Assembly: GCF_000814765.1 (NCBI RefSeq)
Contig: NZ_JWIC01000004.1
Span: 496,001 to 560,000, forward strand
Length of the DNA: 64,000 nt
Reading direction: 5' to 3'
Source of the DNA: Pseudoalteromonas luteoviolacea
Lineage (GTDB): Bacteria; Pseudomonadota; Gammaproteobacteria; Enterobacterales; Alteromonadaceae
Below, in pieces: positions 17,272 through 24,797 of the stretch; within the stretch, counting starts at the first letter, position 1, and each line of letters begins with the position of its first letter. The translations under genes and the position numbers were made by a program. A model generated the notes under the pieces. The model did no database searches. It was given only the letters and a program-made list of their open reading frames with translations, and was not told the DNA's origin.

Positions 17272-18117
17272 TTATTGCCTATTAACGCGCACGTTAAATC
17301 CAGTGGTGTTTTGCTCGCTGGAACGATATGGGTTGATATCTAGCCCTCCACGACGTGTGTAACGGGCGTATACTTCAAGTTTACTGGGTTGAAGCGCGCG
17401 CTGAAGATCGCAGTAGATGCGCTCAACACACTGCTCATGAAATTCGTTATGATCACGAAAAGAGATTAAGTACTTAAGTAAAGATGCCCTACAGACTTGT
17501 TTACCTTCATAACGGATCACAATGCTTGCCCAATCTGGCTGAGAAGTGATAAGGCAGTTTGACTTCAATAAGTGGCTATATAGGGTTTCAGACACTTCGT
17601 TCTCGTTGGCATGCATTAACATGCCCTCTTCAGGGCTGTATGTGTCAATGTTCACATCTATATCATCAATACATTCACCAGGCAGTTGAGTGAATGGGAG
17701 ACAGTTGTACTCATCTGGGCCAAATAAAGTGACTGTCACGTTGCAGTTAGCGGCGCGAGAGAGATCATCTGTTAGGTGTTTATGGACGTCATCGGCTGAT
17801 TCAAATCGGGTTTGATTAAAACTGTTTAAGTACAGTTTAAACGATTTTGACTCGACAATATGAGAGCTTTGACATGGAAAAACAAACGTTGCCACAGCGA
17901 CTTGTGGTTTACCTTTGTTGTTGAGCCAAGAGAGCTCATAGCCTGTCCAAGTGTCTTCGCCTTTAAATGGCAATGCTTGTTCATCTACTGCAATTTGATC
18001 GCGGTTTAGTTTACGTGCAATAGGATGTAATAACGATGCATCGTACGCAGATGCATACTCAGTCGTTTTACCGAGTAGTGAAGCCTGAAGTTCAGGGGCG
18101 TTGTTGTAATCTGTCAT
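17272..18117 (-). CDS. queF: NADPH-dependent 7-cyano-7-deazaguanine reductase QueF
   Basis: 281 residues (E. coli QueF 282, the long bimodular type). It reduces the nitrile preQ0 to the amine preQ1 in queuosine synthesis for tRNA wobble positions. Visible: the substrate and NADPH motif [14 protein letters not shown] (about 89-102), the catalytic cysteine in [17 protein letters not shown] (about 188), and the C-terminal [16 protein letters not shown] with the His/Glu pair. It is divergent from syd with 60 bp between starts, as in E. coli where queF and syd are neighbours. Confidence 0.95.
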   Translation of the reverse strand: MTDYNNAPELQASLLGKTTEYASAYDASLLHPIARKLNRDQIAVDEQALPFKGEDTWTGYELSWLNNKGKPQVAVATFVFPCQSSHIVESKSFKLYLNSFNQTRFESADDVHKHLTDDLSRAANCNVTVTLFGPDEYNCLPFTQLPGECIDDIDVNIDTYSPEEGMLMHANENEVSETLYSHLLKSNCLITSQPDWASIVIRYEGKQVCRASLLKYLISFRDHNEFHEQCVERIYCDLQRALQPSKLEVYARYTRRGGLDINPYRSSEQNTTGFNVRVNRQ

Positions 18118-18177
18118 GTTTCACCAATAGTGGTTACAATGGTCGGAATTATAGCGAATTAAAACGAGAATGGCAGT

Positions 18178-18726
18178 ATGGCTTCTTTGACAACTTTGAT
18201 GGAAACAATACATCAGCAGTATGCGGCTGCAACAGAGCACCAATATGGGCACCGGCCTATGATCCAACATGATCCAAATTACCCGAGCCGCTGTGAGATA
18301 GGTGATGCCGATAATGCTGGTAACATTCAGTGGCAAGCGGTTGTGAGAACACCTCAACAGGGGCTTGAAGACCTAGCTAAAGCGCTTGAGGTGACATTTC
18401 CACCTGCACTGCATGCCTATTATGGGGCGTTATATGCTGGTAATATCCAAGCGAAGTTTGATGGTAATGACATTGAATTGCTACAGGTGTGGAATGACGA
18501 TGATTTTGTGAATTTACAGCAGAATATTACAGGTCATGTATTAATGAAGCGACGCTTGAAACAAGATGATACGGTTTTCATTGGTTTGACCGATAGGGAT
18601 GATTTGTTGATTTCAGTAAAGCTCAATAGTGGTGAAGTGTGCCTAGAGTATGTAGGAAAGCCAACACATCATGTATTGGCTAAGGACATAGAGTCGTTTT
18701 TAGCTAACTTAAGCTTCGATCACTGA
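18178..18726 (+). CDS. syd: SecY-interacting protein Syd
   Basis: 182 residues (E. coli 181). A cytoplasmic protein that binds SecY and is thought to check assembly of the translocon. Matches to E. coli Syd include the conserved YYGALYAGNIQAKFDGNDIE (about 82-101), LLQVWNDDDF, LQQNITGHVLMKRRLK, FIGLTDRDDLLISV and SGEVCLE. Its C-terminus overlaps the convergent DUF2310 gene by 7 bases. Location next to queF is the same as in E. coli. Confidence 0.93.
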   Translation: MASLTTLMETIHQQYAAATEHQYGHRPMIQHDPNYPSRCEIGDADNAGNIQWQAVVRTPQQGLEDLAKALEVTFPPALHAYYGALYAGNIQAKFDGNDIELLQVWNDDDFVNLQQNITGHVLMKRRLKQDDTVFIGLTDRDDLLISVKLNSGEVCLEYVGKPTHHVLAKDIESFLANLSFDH

Positions 18727-19493
18727 AAATCCCAAGAAATATTTGAGACTAATTGACAGCTATCGCACTTAAAATCAAATAAACCAAACCAAGGCTCACT
18801 CAGTGCCCAATTGCCACCGCAATTTGGGCATTTTCTTTGCCTTTCTGCTTCCAAGCTTTCTCCGCCAACTCGATATAAATAGTAGTAGACTGGCTTTTCA
18901 GTCAGATAACGAATGCGTTTTGATAGATCGAGGCCTCTGCGTGATAAATCACTAGATAAGCTGGTAATTTCTTCTAACGCTGCAAACTCACAGCGGGTCG
19001 CACCATTGATCTGTATTTGATCACATGCTTGCCAATCCTCTTGCCATTTGATCAGTGCTTTATAGTCGCCATTGGCGATAGCAGGGATGTTGTAAAGTGG
19101 CACTGGCTGGAAATCATCACCACAGTATAGTGGGCTGCATGTGTGCACATAGGTCGTGTAGAGAATATAACAGGACGGGGCTTGGCATTGATCTGCGCCA
19201 TTAGCGTGAATGTCTTGGCCAATAACTTTGACTTTTGGTGCTAACAGTCCTGCTTGTTGTAATTGTTCAATGGCATGTTTGACGAACGGGCTATGGTGTA
19301 ATGGATGCAGCGAGTCCTCAAGAGGGCACATTACACGTGTGATAAAATAGCCATCTTTGAGCACAGTTGGAAATTCATCACCAATAATTTGGCCGTTAAA
19401 ACGCAGTGCATTGACAAGTCGATTGATTGCTTGCTCTGCTTTTTCAAGCGTGGTGTCTTGATAGCAGTCAAAAGTTAAATCTACAACAAACAT
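18720..19493 (-). CDS. DUF2310 Zn-ribbon-containing protein
   Basis: 257 residues. The N-terminus MFVVDLTFDCYQDTTLEKAE starts a mixed alpha/beta body. The C-terminus has a four-cysteine zinc ribbon, KCPNCGGNWALSEP ... FDFKCDSCQLVSNISWDFQ (about 224-250). This agrees with the DUF2310 family of predicted nucleic-acid-binding proteins found in Alteromonadales and Vibrio. Function is unknown. It lies 4 bp after the small gene at 19498-19758 on the same strand, so these are co-transcribed. Confidence 0.75.
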   Translation of the reverse strand: MFVVDLTFDCYQDTTLEKAEQAINRLVNALRFNGQIIGDEFPTVLKDGYFITRVMCPLEDSLHPLHHSPFVKHAIEQLQQAGLLAPKVKVIGQDIHANGADQCQAPSCYILYTTYVHTCSPLYCGDDFQPVPLYNIPAIANGDYKALIKWQEDWQACDQIQINGATRCEFAALEEITSLSSDLSRRGLDLSKRIRYLTEKPVYYYLYRVGGESLEAERQRKCPNCGGNWALSEPWFGLFDFKCDSCQLVSNISWDFQ

Positions 19494-19497
19494 GGTG

Positions 19498-19758
19498 TTA
19501 CTTCTCTTCCAAAAGCGCCAACAGCTTATCTAGTTTAGCTTCTATCCTATCTAACTGGCTTTGTGGCTCAGAAGATGTAGGTGAGCTTTGCTCAGTTGCA
19601 TGCTGAAGTGCCTCTGGATTATTTTTGTAAGTGGCCAACGCCGCGATAATCGTGGGCATAGGGAGTGGCTCGGTCAATTTGGCTTTGACAGTTGCCACCG
19701 TGGGTGTTTTTCCTTCAGCGAGTAGTATGCTGATGGCTTGTTGAGCTGCTGGGTGCAT
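19498..19758 (-). CDS. Small protein with HTH-like N-terminus and coiled-coil tail
   Basis: 86 residues, not assigned to a named family. Residues about 1-45 (AAQQAISILLAEGKTPTVAT and on) look like a small helical DNA-binding fold of the KfrA-N kind. After a Ser/Pro/Glu linker comes a heptad-rich coiled coil, LDRIEAKLDKLLALLEEK, likely for dimerisation. The spacing of 4 bp to the DUF2310 gene argues that it is real and co-expressed. Confidence 0.65.
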   Translation of the reverse strand: MHPAAQQAISILLAEGKTPTVATVKAKLTEPLPMPTIIAALATYKNNPEALQHATEQSSPTSSEPQSQLDRIEAKLDKLLALLEEK

Positions 19759-19825
19759 AGTGAATGACCAAAAAATAAAGCTTAGTCTATCACTTTTATA
19801 CTTTCAGCCCAACGGCAAGGCAAGC

Positions 19826-20053
19826 TTATCGTAATAAGGTATCTAAGGTGTCAATAATTTCGCTCCAATCAGCATCTTCTCGTAGCGACTCTTCGATAAA
19901 GTGTTTTTGTCCTTGATTCCAAAATGGCGCATCAACAATTAAGGTGTTACTCGGTAATTTATTGTTATCGATAAACTGTGAGATGTGCTCGTCACTATTA
20001 TCTAATCCCAGCTGTGCGAATAATGCATTTAGAGAATGGTAACTATTATCCAT
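19826..20053 (-). CDS. DUF2789 family protein
   Basis: 75 residues. It begins MDNSYHSLNALFAQLGL and ends HFIEESLREDADWSEIIDTL, with a central DAPFWNQGQ. This is the arrangement of DUF2789, a small helical family of unknown function common in marine gammaproteobacteria and pseudomonads. It is encoded 67 bp upstream of the 86-residue gene, same strand, and is probably the first gene of a three-gene unit ending with the DUF2310 gene. Confidence 0.75.
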   Translation of the reverse strand: MDNSYHSLNALFAQLGLDNSDEHISQFIDNNKLPSNTLIVDAPFWNQGQKHFIEESLREDADWSEIIDTLDTLLR

Positions 20054-20183
20054 ATGGCCCCCGTTGAAGATAAAAATGTCTACAACTATAGTAAAGCTGT
20101 TGATGATTTATTCATCAAATCAAAAACACAGTACATACATTGACTTTATGCTCAACAGCATGAGTGATAAACAAGGGAATATT

Positions 20184-20849
20184 ATGACGAATAAAGAAGA
20201 ACAAGCGCTTGCGCCTTCAGTCGCAGTCAAGTTTATTGAGCCTGAAGATATCCATGTCGCTGCCAGTTTATTATTCCAAGCGTATAGAGCCGATCCACTT
20301 TTAATTGAAATTCTTAATGAACCGAACGCAAGTAAATATGATGCAAAACTCAGGGCTTTAGTTAGGCAGGAGTTAACTCGGTTTGGCAAATCAGGCCAAC
20401 CAATTTTAGGAATATATACAGAGGATAACTTGGTGGCTGTGGCCTGTGCATTTGCATCTCACTGTGAAATTGAAAAAAGCTTTGGCTGGCATTGGCGACT
20501 GACATTAATGATGGGCGCGGGTGTGTTGCAGACTCAGCAAATTATAGATAAAGAGCGCACTATTAAAGCCCAATTGAGGGATTTAGGTGAATACTACTTC
20601 TTGTCTTTTATTGCTGTTGATCCCCACTATCAAGGCTCAGGCTATGGCCATTATTTATTGAACGCACTTGATTCTTTGGTTCGTGAGAATGACTTCATGT
20701 CGGGGATGGCGGTATTTGTGACACAAGGGAGTCAGGTGAACTTTTTTGAGGCGCATGGCTATCAACTTGTGAAAGACATCACGTTTAATTCGGTATCTGG
20801 GGATTTGTTGTTTAAAGCACGTACCGACGATTTGGAAAAAGCACTGTGA
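20184..20849 (+). CDS. GNAT-family N-acetyltransferase
   Basis: 221 residues from the ATG at 20184, which is preceded by AAGGGA at good spacing; a longer frame from 20064 adds 40 residues with no domain. The GNAT acetyl-CoA motif is visible as SFIAVDPHYQGSGYGHYLL (about 135-153, Q-x-x-G-x-G/Y pattern), followed by a C-terminal strand pair with FFEAHGYQLV. The N-terminal AASLLFQAYRADPLLIEIL resembles acetyltransferases acting on small molecules. The substrate is not predictable. It transcribes towards the csrB-type RNA gene. Confidence 0.82.
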   Translation: MTNKEEQALAPSVAVKFIEPEDIHVAASLLFQAYRADPLLIEILNEPNASKYDAKLRALVRQELTRFGKSGQPILGIYTEDNLVAVACAFASHCEIEKSFGWHWRLTLMMGAGVLQTQQIIDKERTIKAQLRDLGEYYFLSFIAVDPHYQGSGYGHYLLNALDSLVRENDFMSGMAVFVTQGSQVNFFEAHGYQLVKDITFNSVSGDLLFKARTDDLEKAL

Positions 20850-21028
20850 GACTTTTCCTACATGGTTGTGCGTATTCATAGTAACTCGCTTATGGTAATG
20901 ACCTTGTTTTTTAGTTAAGTTGTTGTTTTTTAGTTGTTTATTTGTTTGTTGCAAAGATTTTTAAGAAAATTAATTGAGAATATATCCTATTTATTCGCAC
21001 TGATTCGCTTAAACTTATTCGTGTTGAA
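20850..21028 (+). other. Leader region of the CsrB-type RNA
   Basis: No coding region. A/T-rich DNA at about 20900-21000 probably holds the promoter of the RNA gene. I looked for the GacA/UvrY box TGTAAG-N6-CTTACA and did not find a clear copy. A TATCCT at about 20982 is a possible -10 element. Confidence 0.3.
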
Positions 21029-21093
21029 GGATAAAAGGATACAGCAGCAAATATTGCTACTAGGATGGTATCGGAATCTTACACGGGATGTTC

Positions 21094-21441
21094 GGAGCGC
21101 TTAAGGAAATAAGTGAAGAGGAGCCAAGAGGCAGGGATATAGCACAGGATGTGCAGACATAGGGAATGTCAAAAGGGATAGGAGCGCCGAGGATTAGGCG
21201 AAGCGGAGCCAAGGTGGGATAGGATAGCGCACAGGATGTGCAGACATAGGAAATGTCAAAAGGGATAGGAGCGCCGAGGATTAGGCGAAGCGGAGCCAAG
21301 ATGGCATAGGATAGCGCACAGGATGTGCAGACATAGGAAATGTCAAAAGGGATAGGAGCGCCGAGGATTAGGCGAAGCGGAGCCAAGATGGCATAGGATA
21401 GCGCACAGGATGTGCAGACATAGGAAATGTCGAAAGGGATA
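21094..21441 (+). repeat. Four tandem 87-bp units inside the CsrB-type RNA
   Basis: Units begin GGAGCG at 21094, 21181, 21268 and 21355, an exact period of 87. Units 2-4 are nearly identical; unit 1 is diverged. Each carries about eight GGA motifs. Weaker, shorter copies continue from 21442 and 21521. Copies abut without spacers, so this is a tandem amplification and not CRISPR. Confidence 0.92.
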
Positions 21442-21698
21442 GGATAGCCTAAGGAGAAGGTGTTTAAGGGAGACGAATACATAGGATGTACGGGCATAGG
21501 AAGTGTCAAGGGATTAGTTTGGAGCGCACAAGGACAATGCGAAGGGGAATGAGTGTAGGATACACATAGGATGAAGGCATGGATGAAGATCGGGTGTGAT
21601 TGGATGTATACCCGTTCAGGGGATGATGAATGTTGGCGGCTTGCTTGTATGTTGTAGGCAGAGGTAGCGGATACCTCAAAGGGACATCGTCGGATTGG

Positions 21699-21733
21699 GG
21701 CGTGACAATCAGGGTTACGCCTTAGTTTCTTTT
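21699..21733 (+). terminator. Terminator of the CsrB-type RNA
   Basis: Stem GGCGTGA / TTACGCC with a 9-nt loop, followed by TTAGTTTCTTTT. It defines the 3' end of the RNA. Confidence 0.82.
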
Positions 21734-21761
21734 AAATCACTTTTTTACCTTCTCAATGCAA

Positions 21762-22067
21762 TTATTCAACGATGCGATGCGGTGGCACATCAACTTTTAC
21801 CAACGTTTGATTTTCTAAATACAGAGTCGCTTTGTAAGCGTTATCCCTGTCTGAGCTAAACTCAAACAGGAACTCACTTTTAATACCCAATTGGCCATTC
21901 TTTAAGACACCTAAACGACGTTTTTGGCAGGCGACACTGAGCAACTGAACATTAAGCTTTTCACTCTGTTGTGTTGCATGATCCCGCGCAGCTTCAGCAA
22001 TTTGCCGACTGAACCAAAAAAAGCCGCATGATGAAAAAATAAGTATAAATAGCCAAAGTGTGATCAT
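21762..22067 (-). CDS. DUF3301 membrane protein
   Basis: 101 residues. One N-terminal membrane helix (about 2-20, ITLWLFILIFSSCGFFWF), then a helix rich in Ala/Gln, then QLLSVACQKRRLGVLKNGQLGIKSEFLFEFSSD, the pattern of DUF3301. Function is unknown. Its ATG follows the DUF3549 stop with no gap (TAAATG), so the two are translationally coupled. In Vibrio and Shewanella the same pair sits beside yqcC and truC. Confidence 0.8.
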   Translation of the reverse strand: MITLWLFILIFSSCGFFWFSRQIAEAARDHATQQSEKLNVQLLSVACQKRRLGVLKNGQLGIKSEFLFEFSSDRDNAYKATLYLENQTLVKVDVPPHRIVE

Positions 22068-23093
22068 TTATGAAAATAGCCTTCCAATTGCCCTTGATAG
22101 TGTGTCGCTGCGATTTTGCGCTCTCAGTAAACCTAAGACATGAGGACGAAGCATAGGAATTGCAACCAAATCGGCAAAAATACTTTCAAAAATTCCCTCT
22201 ATTTGATTGTTTTGAGCGGCTTTATCCATGAACATGTAGAGTCTATCTGGATCAGTCAGCGTTTCCCAACCTCGCCCAGCAATGGTCAATAAAATATCCG
22301 CTTCTAGGCTTTGCGATGATGCGAGTAGTTGATCAACCGATTGTGCAATGAGCCCTAGGCCATGGCTTCCTGACATGGCTCTAAAGCTGTTAACCGCGCC
22401 AGTTAAGTTGTGTTCTGACAGGTGCGTGTTTAATTGTATTTGTAAAAACTCAGTCAGTTCTGTTGAAATGCTGACATGCTCAAGCATCGCGGCTAGTGGG
22501 CTTTGTACTTGCTCTGGTAAAGCTGACCAAAGTGCAATGAGGTTTTGCTGATTTTGACCATGTGATAAACGCATCGCGAAATCAGCAAGACCTTGCAGCG
22601 CGATGCTCTGCCAATCGGTTTGCCCCTGTGACGCAAAGTAGTGCTCTACAGTTTCATAATATGTGGAGGCAGGGCGCTTTAGCTCACATTTCATTAGGGC
22701 ATTAAAAGCCGCTAATTTGTTGGCATTAGGCGTATACACATATGGGTTGTTATCTAATTTCCCTTGTGCAGCTTCGCCGGTCAGCTGTGTGCCGAGTGCT
22801 TCTATGACCATGGATGCAAAGTGATCTCTACTGGCGATGTTAAGCTTGCTTTGTTCATCCAGTGGAAATTTTAAAAACCAAACATAGGGGTCAAGGGTAG
22901 CCTGATTATCCCAAAATTGAATTGCCAAAAGTGCATGTCCACCTAAAGGGTATGGGTAAGGGACCTGCGTGTTTTCAATTTGGTCAAATTGCTTTTTGTC
23001 TATTTTCGTTATGCGACGACCAATGTCATATACACGCCATTGCGTGCCTGCTGAAGTTAAAAGTTCACCTAAGGTAGAAATATGTGTCGTCAT
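22068..23093 (-). CDS. DUF3549 family protein
   Basis: 341 residues from the ATG at 23093 (product begins MTTHISTLGELLTSAGTQWR). An upstream in-frame start at 23351 would add 86 residues overlapping the divergent yqcC start and is unlikely. The body contains the FDQIENTQVPYPYPLGGHALLAIQFWD and DPYVWFLKFPLDEQ segments that define DUF3549, followed by a long helical region. It has no signal peptide or membrane helix. Function is unknown. It forms an operon with DUF3301 and is divergent from yqcC. Confidence 0.82.
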   Translation of the reverse strand: MTTHISTLGELLTSAGTQWRVYDIGRRITKIDKKQFDQIENTQVPYPYPLGGHALLAIQFWDNQATLDPYVWFLKFPLDEQSKLNIASRDHFASMVIEALGTQLTGEAAQGKLDNNPYVYTPNANKLAAFNALMKCELKRPASTYYETVEHYFASQGQTDWQSIALQGLADFAMRLSHGQNQQNLIALWSALPEQVQSPLAAMLEHVSISTELTEFLQIQLNTHLSEHNLTGAVNSFRAMSGSHGLGLIAQSVDQLLASSQSLEADILLTIAGRGWETLTDPDRLYMFMDKAAQNNQIEGIFESIFADLVAIPMLRPHVLGLLRAQNRSDTLSRAIGRLFS

Positions 23094-23257
23094 TATTTGC
23101 TCACGAAAAATTACAGTGGGTACAAGTATAACGGTATTTGCTGCGGGGAGTAAGGGGAGGGAGCGAGGTTGAAGTCCAATATTTACATTGGGGAAATGTG
23201 CATAATTGACACAAGTGGTATACTGCCAACTTTGATATTGAAAATAGAGGCGTGACA

Positions 23258-23575
23258 GTGAGTCAATTGGTTTTACAGCATCTCGCTGATTTAGAAGTAC
23301 AGTTAAAACATGCTCAACTTTGGCAAGCTGAGCCGATTGATGAGCAAGCATTGGCGTCTGTACAGCCTTTTTGCTGTGATACGTTACGGTTTGAGCAATG
23401 GCTGCAATTTGTCTTTATCCCGAAAATAAAGGCGATGATAGAAACAGGCGTACCTTTACCTACCAATATTGCGATTGCACCTATGTGTGATGTGGCATTT
23501 TCACAACACCCTGATCAGCAAACTTTATTCAAATGTTTAAGTGAGATTGATACGCTCATTTCACATGGGGCGTAG
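23258..23575 (+). CDS. yqcC: YqcC-family protein (DUF446)
   Basis: 105 residues if started at the GTG at 23258, which lies 7 bases after AGAGG; the GTG at 23252 is too close to that ribosome site. Family signatures: LADLEVQLKHAQLWQ, the PFCCDTLRFEQWLQFVFIPKI block (about 35-55) and the LPTNIAIAPMCD segment. E. coli YqcC is a small helical protein of unknown function encoded next to truC and csrB. It is the first gene of a yqcC-truC-yqcA operon. Confidence 0.88.
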   Translation: MSQLVLQHLADLEVQLKHAQLWQAEPIDEQALASVQPFCCDTLRFEQWLQFVFIPKIKAMIETGVPLPTNIAIAPMCDVAFSQHPDQQTLFKCLSEIDTLISHGA

Positions 23576-23581
23576 TGAAGT

Positions 23582-24316
23582 ATGCTAGAAATTATTTATC
23601 AAGACGAACATTATGTGGCCATCAATAAGCCATCAGGCCTGCTCGTTCATCGCTCTTTTTTAGATAAACGAGAAACTCAATTTGCAATGCAGATGCTCAG
23701 AGATCAATTAGGCCAGCACGTATTCCCAGTGCACCGTTTGGATAGACCAACAAGTGGGGTCTTATTATTTGCTTTGAGTTCTGAAGCGGCCAGAGATATG
23801 AATCAAGTATTCATTGAAGGCAAAATTCAAAAGCGTTACCTGGCTCTGGTACGAGGCTATAGCAAAGATGAAATCTTTGTGGATAAACCATTAAAAGAGC
23901 AGCTGGATAAAATAGCAGATAAATTTGCAGATCAAGATAAAGCGCCTCAGGAGGCGCAGACCCTTGTGAGATGTTTACACAAAACAAGCTTGGATATTCC
24001 TTTTGGTAAATATCCAAGTATTCGTTACTCTTTGGTAGAGTGTTTTCCTAAAACGGGTCGAAAACATCAGATCCGCAGGCACCTGAATCACTTATCTACA
24101 CCAATAATCGGTGATGTAAATCATGGTGATAACAAACATAATCATTTTTTCCGTGATCATTTTGGCCTACAAAGGTTGATGTTATTTGCAACTGAGCTAA
24201 AGTTTCTCCATCCTTATACTAATGAACCTATATTAATTCGTGCCAAGTTAGGTGAGGAAATGTTGGACATTTGCCGTCAGCTAGGTTGGCCGTCAACGGA
24301 GAAGGATTATCAGTAA
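23582..24316 (+). CDS. truC: tRNA pseudouridine(65) synthase TruC
   Basis: 244 residues (E. coli TruC 260). An RluA-type synthase that makes pseudouridine at position 65 of tRNA. Visible: the N-terminal IIYQDEHYVAINKPSGLLVHRS, the catalytic-aspartate motif PVHRLDRPTSGVLLFA (about 50-65), KRYLALVRGY, and the C-terminal KTGRKHQIRRHLNHL. It begins 6 bp after yqcC and its stop overlaps the yqcA start (TAATG). Confidence 0.94.
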   Translation: MLEIIYQDEHYVAINKPSGLLVHRSFLDKRETQFAMQMLRDQLGQHVFPVHRLDRPTSGVLLFALSSEAARDMNQVFIEGKIQKRYLALVRGYSKDEIFVDKPLKEQLDKIADKFADQDKAPQEAQTLVRCLHKTSLDIPFGKYPSIRYSLVECFPKTGRKHQIRRHLNHLSTPIIGDVNHGDNKHNHFFRDHFGLQRLMLFATELKFLHPYTNEPILIRAKLGEEMLDICRQLGWPSTEKDYQ

Positions 24317-24759
24317 TGGCATCAATCACTTTATTTGTAGGCAGTGTTTACGGCAATGCAGAGAATTTAGCTGAGCAAATTCAGACTCATTTAAATGCTC
24401 AAGGGCATCAAGTCGACATTGCAGAGCCGGCAACGTTAGAGCAAGTAAAGTCAGCCGAGCATGCTCTGTTTGTGTCATCGACGACTGGGCAAGGTGATAT
24501 TCCTGATAACTTATATCCGTTATTTATTCAAATGCAGGCGCAAATGCCAATGTTGACGAATAAAAGTGTGGGTGTAGTGGCGCTTGGAGACCGCAGTTAT
24601 GGTGATACTTATTGTGGTGCCGGGCGTCAAATTGATGCGCTGGTTCAGCAATTAAATGCCAATGTTGTACAGCCAAGACTGGATGTCGATGCCGGTGAAT
24701 ATTTTGAGCCTTGGGAGGCGGTAGAACCTTGGTTGACTCAGTGGATAGCACGATTGTGA
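24316..24759 (+). CDS. yqcA: YqcA-type flavodoxin
   Basis: 147 residues from the ATG at 24316, which overlaps the truC stop (E. coli YqcA 149). The FMN phosphate loop is GSVYGNAENLAEQI (about 9-22), followed by SSTTGQGDIPDN (about 54-65) and GVVALGDRSYGDTYCGAGRQID, the isoalloxazine-contacting regions of flavodoxins. It carries single electrons; its partners are not known. Last gene of the operon, with a bidirectional terminator after it. Confidence 0.9.
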   Translation: MASITLFVGSVYGNAENLAEQIQTHLNAQGHQVDIAEPATLEQVKSAEHALFVSSTTGQGDIPDNLYPLFIQMQAQMPMLTNKSVGVVALGDRSYGDTYCGAGRQIDALVQQLNANVVQPRLDVDAGEYFEPWEAVEPWLTQWIARL

Positions 24760-24769
24760 ACGTGAATAA

Positions 24770-24797
24770 AAAAGGCCTCATCTGAGGCCTTTTTTAT
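24770..24797. terminator. Bidirectional terminator between yqcA and mltD
   Basis: An 11-bp stem AAAAGGCCTCA / TGAGGCCTTTT with loop TC and T runs on both strands, between convergent genes. Confidence 0.92.

Larger units (their letters stand above)
21029..21733 (+). ncRNA. csrB: CsrB-type CsrA-sequestering small RNA
   Basis: About 700 bases without a plausible gene. The plus strand has about 50 GGA trinucleotides and I see no TCC, an extreme strand bias. Many GGAs sit in hairpin loops: GCACA-GGA-TGTGC occurs four times (for example 21142-21154), GACAT-AGGAA-ATGTC recurs beside it, and CGCC-GAGGATTA-GGCG also recurs. The CAGGATG core is the repeat that defines E. coli CsrB. A terminator stem with U-rich tail closes it. 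The position matches E. coli, where csrB lies between syd and yqcC. CsrB RNAs bind many CsrA dimers and relieve CsrA control of mRNAs for carbon flow, motility and biofilm; they are usually driven by BarA/UvrY. At about 700 nt this is roughly twice the E. coli RNA (369). The 5' end is approximate. Confidence 0.88.

Noticed and set aside
21094..21441. CRISPR-like array
   Set aside because: Units of 87 bp abut with no unique spacers, and no cas gene is nearby.
21060..21509. A 149-codon minus-strand frame with 29-residue repeats
   Set aside because: It is the reverse complement of the 87-bp repeats of the CsrB-type RNA; 87 is divisible by 3, so an open repetitive frame is expected by chance.
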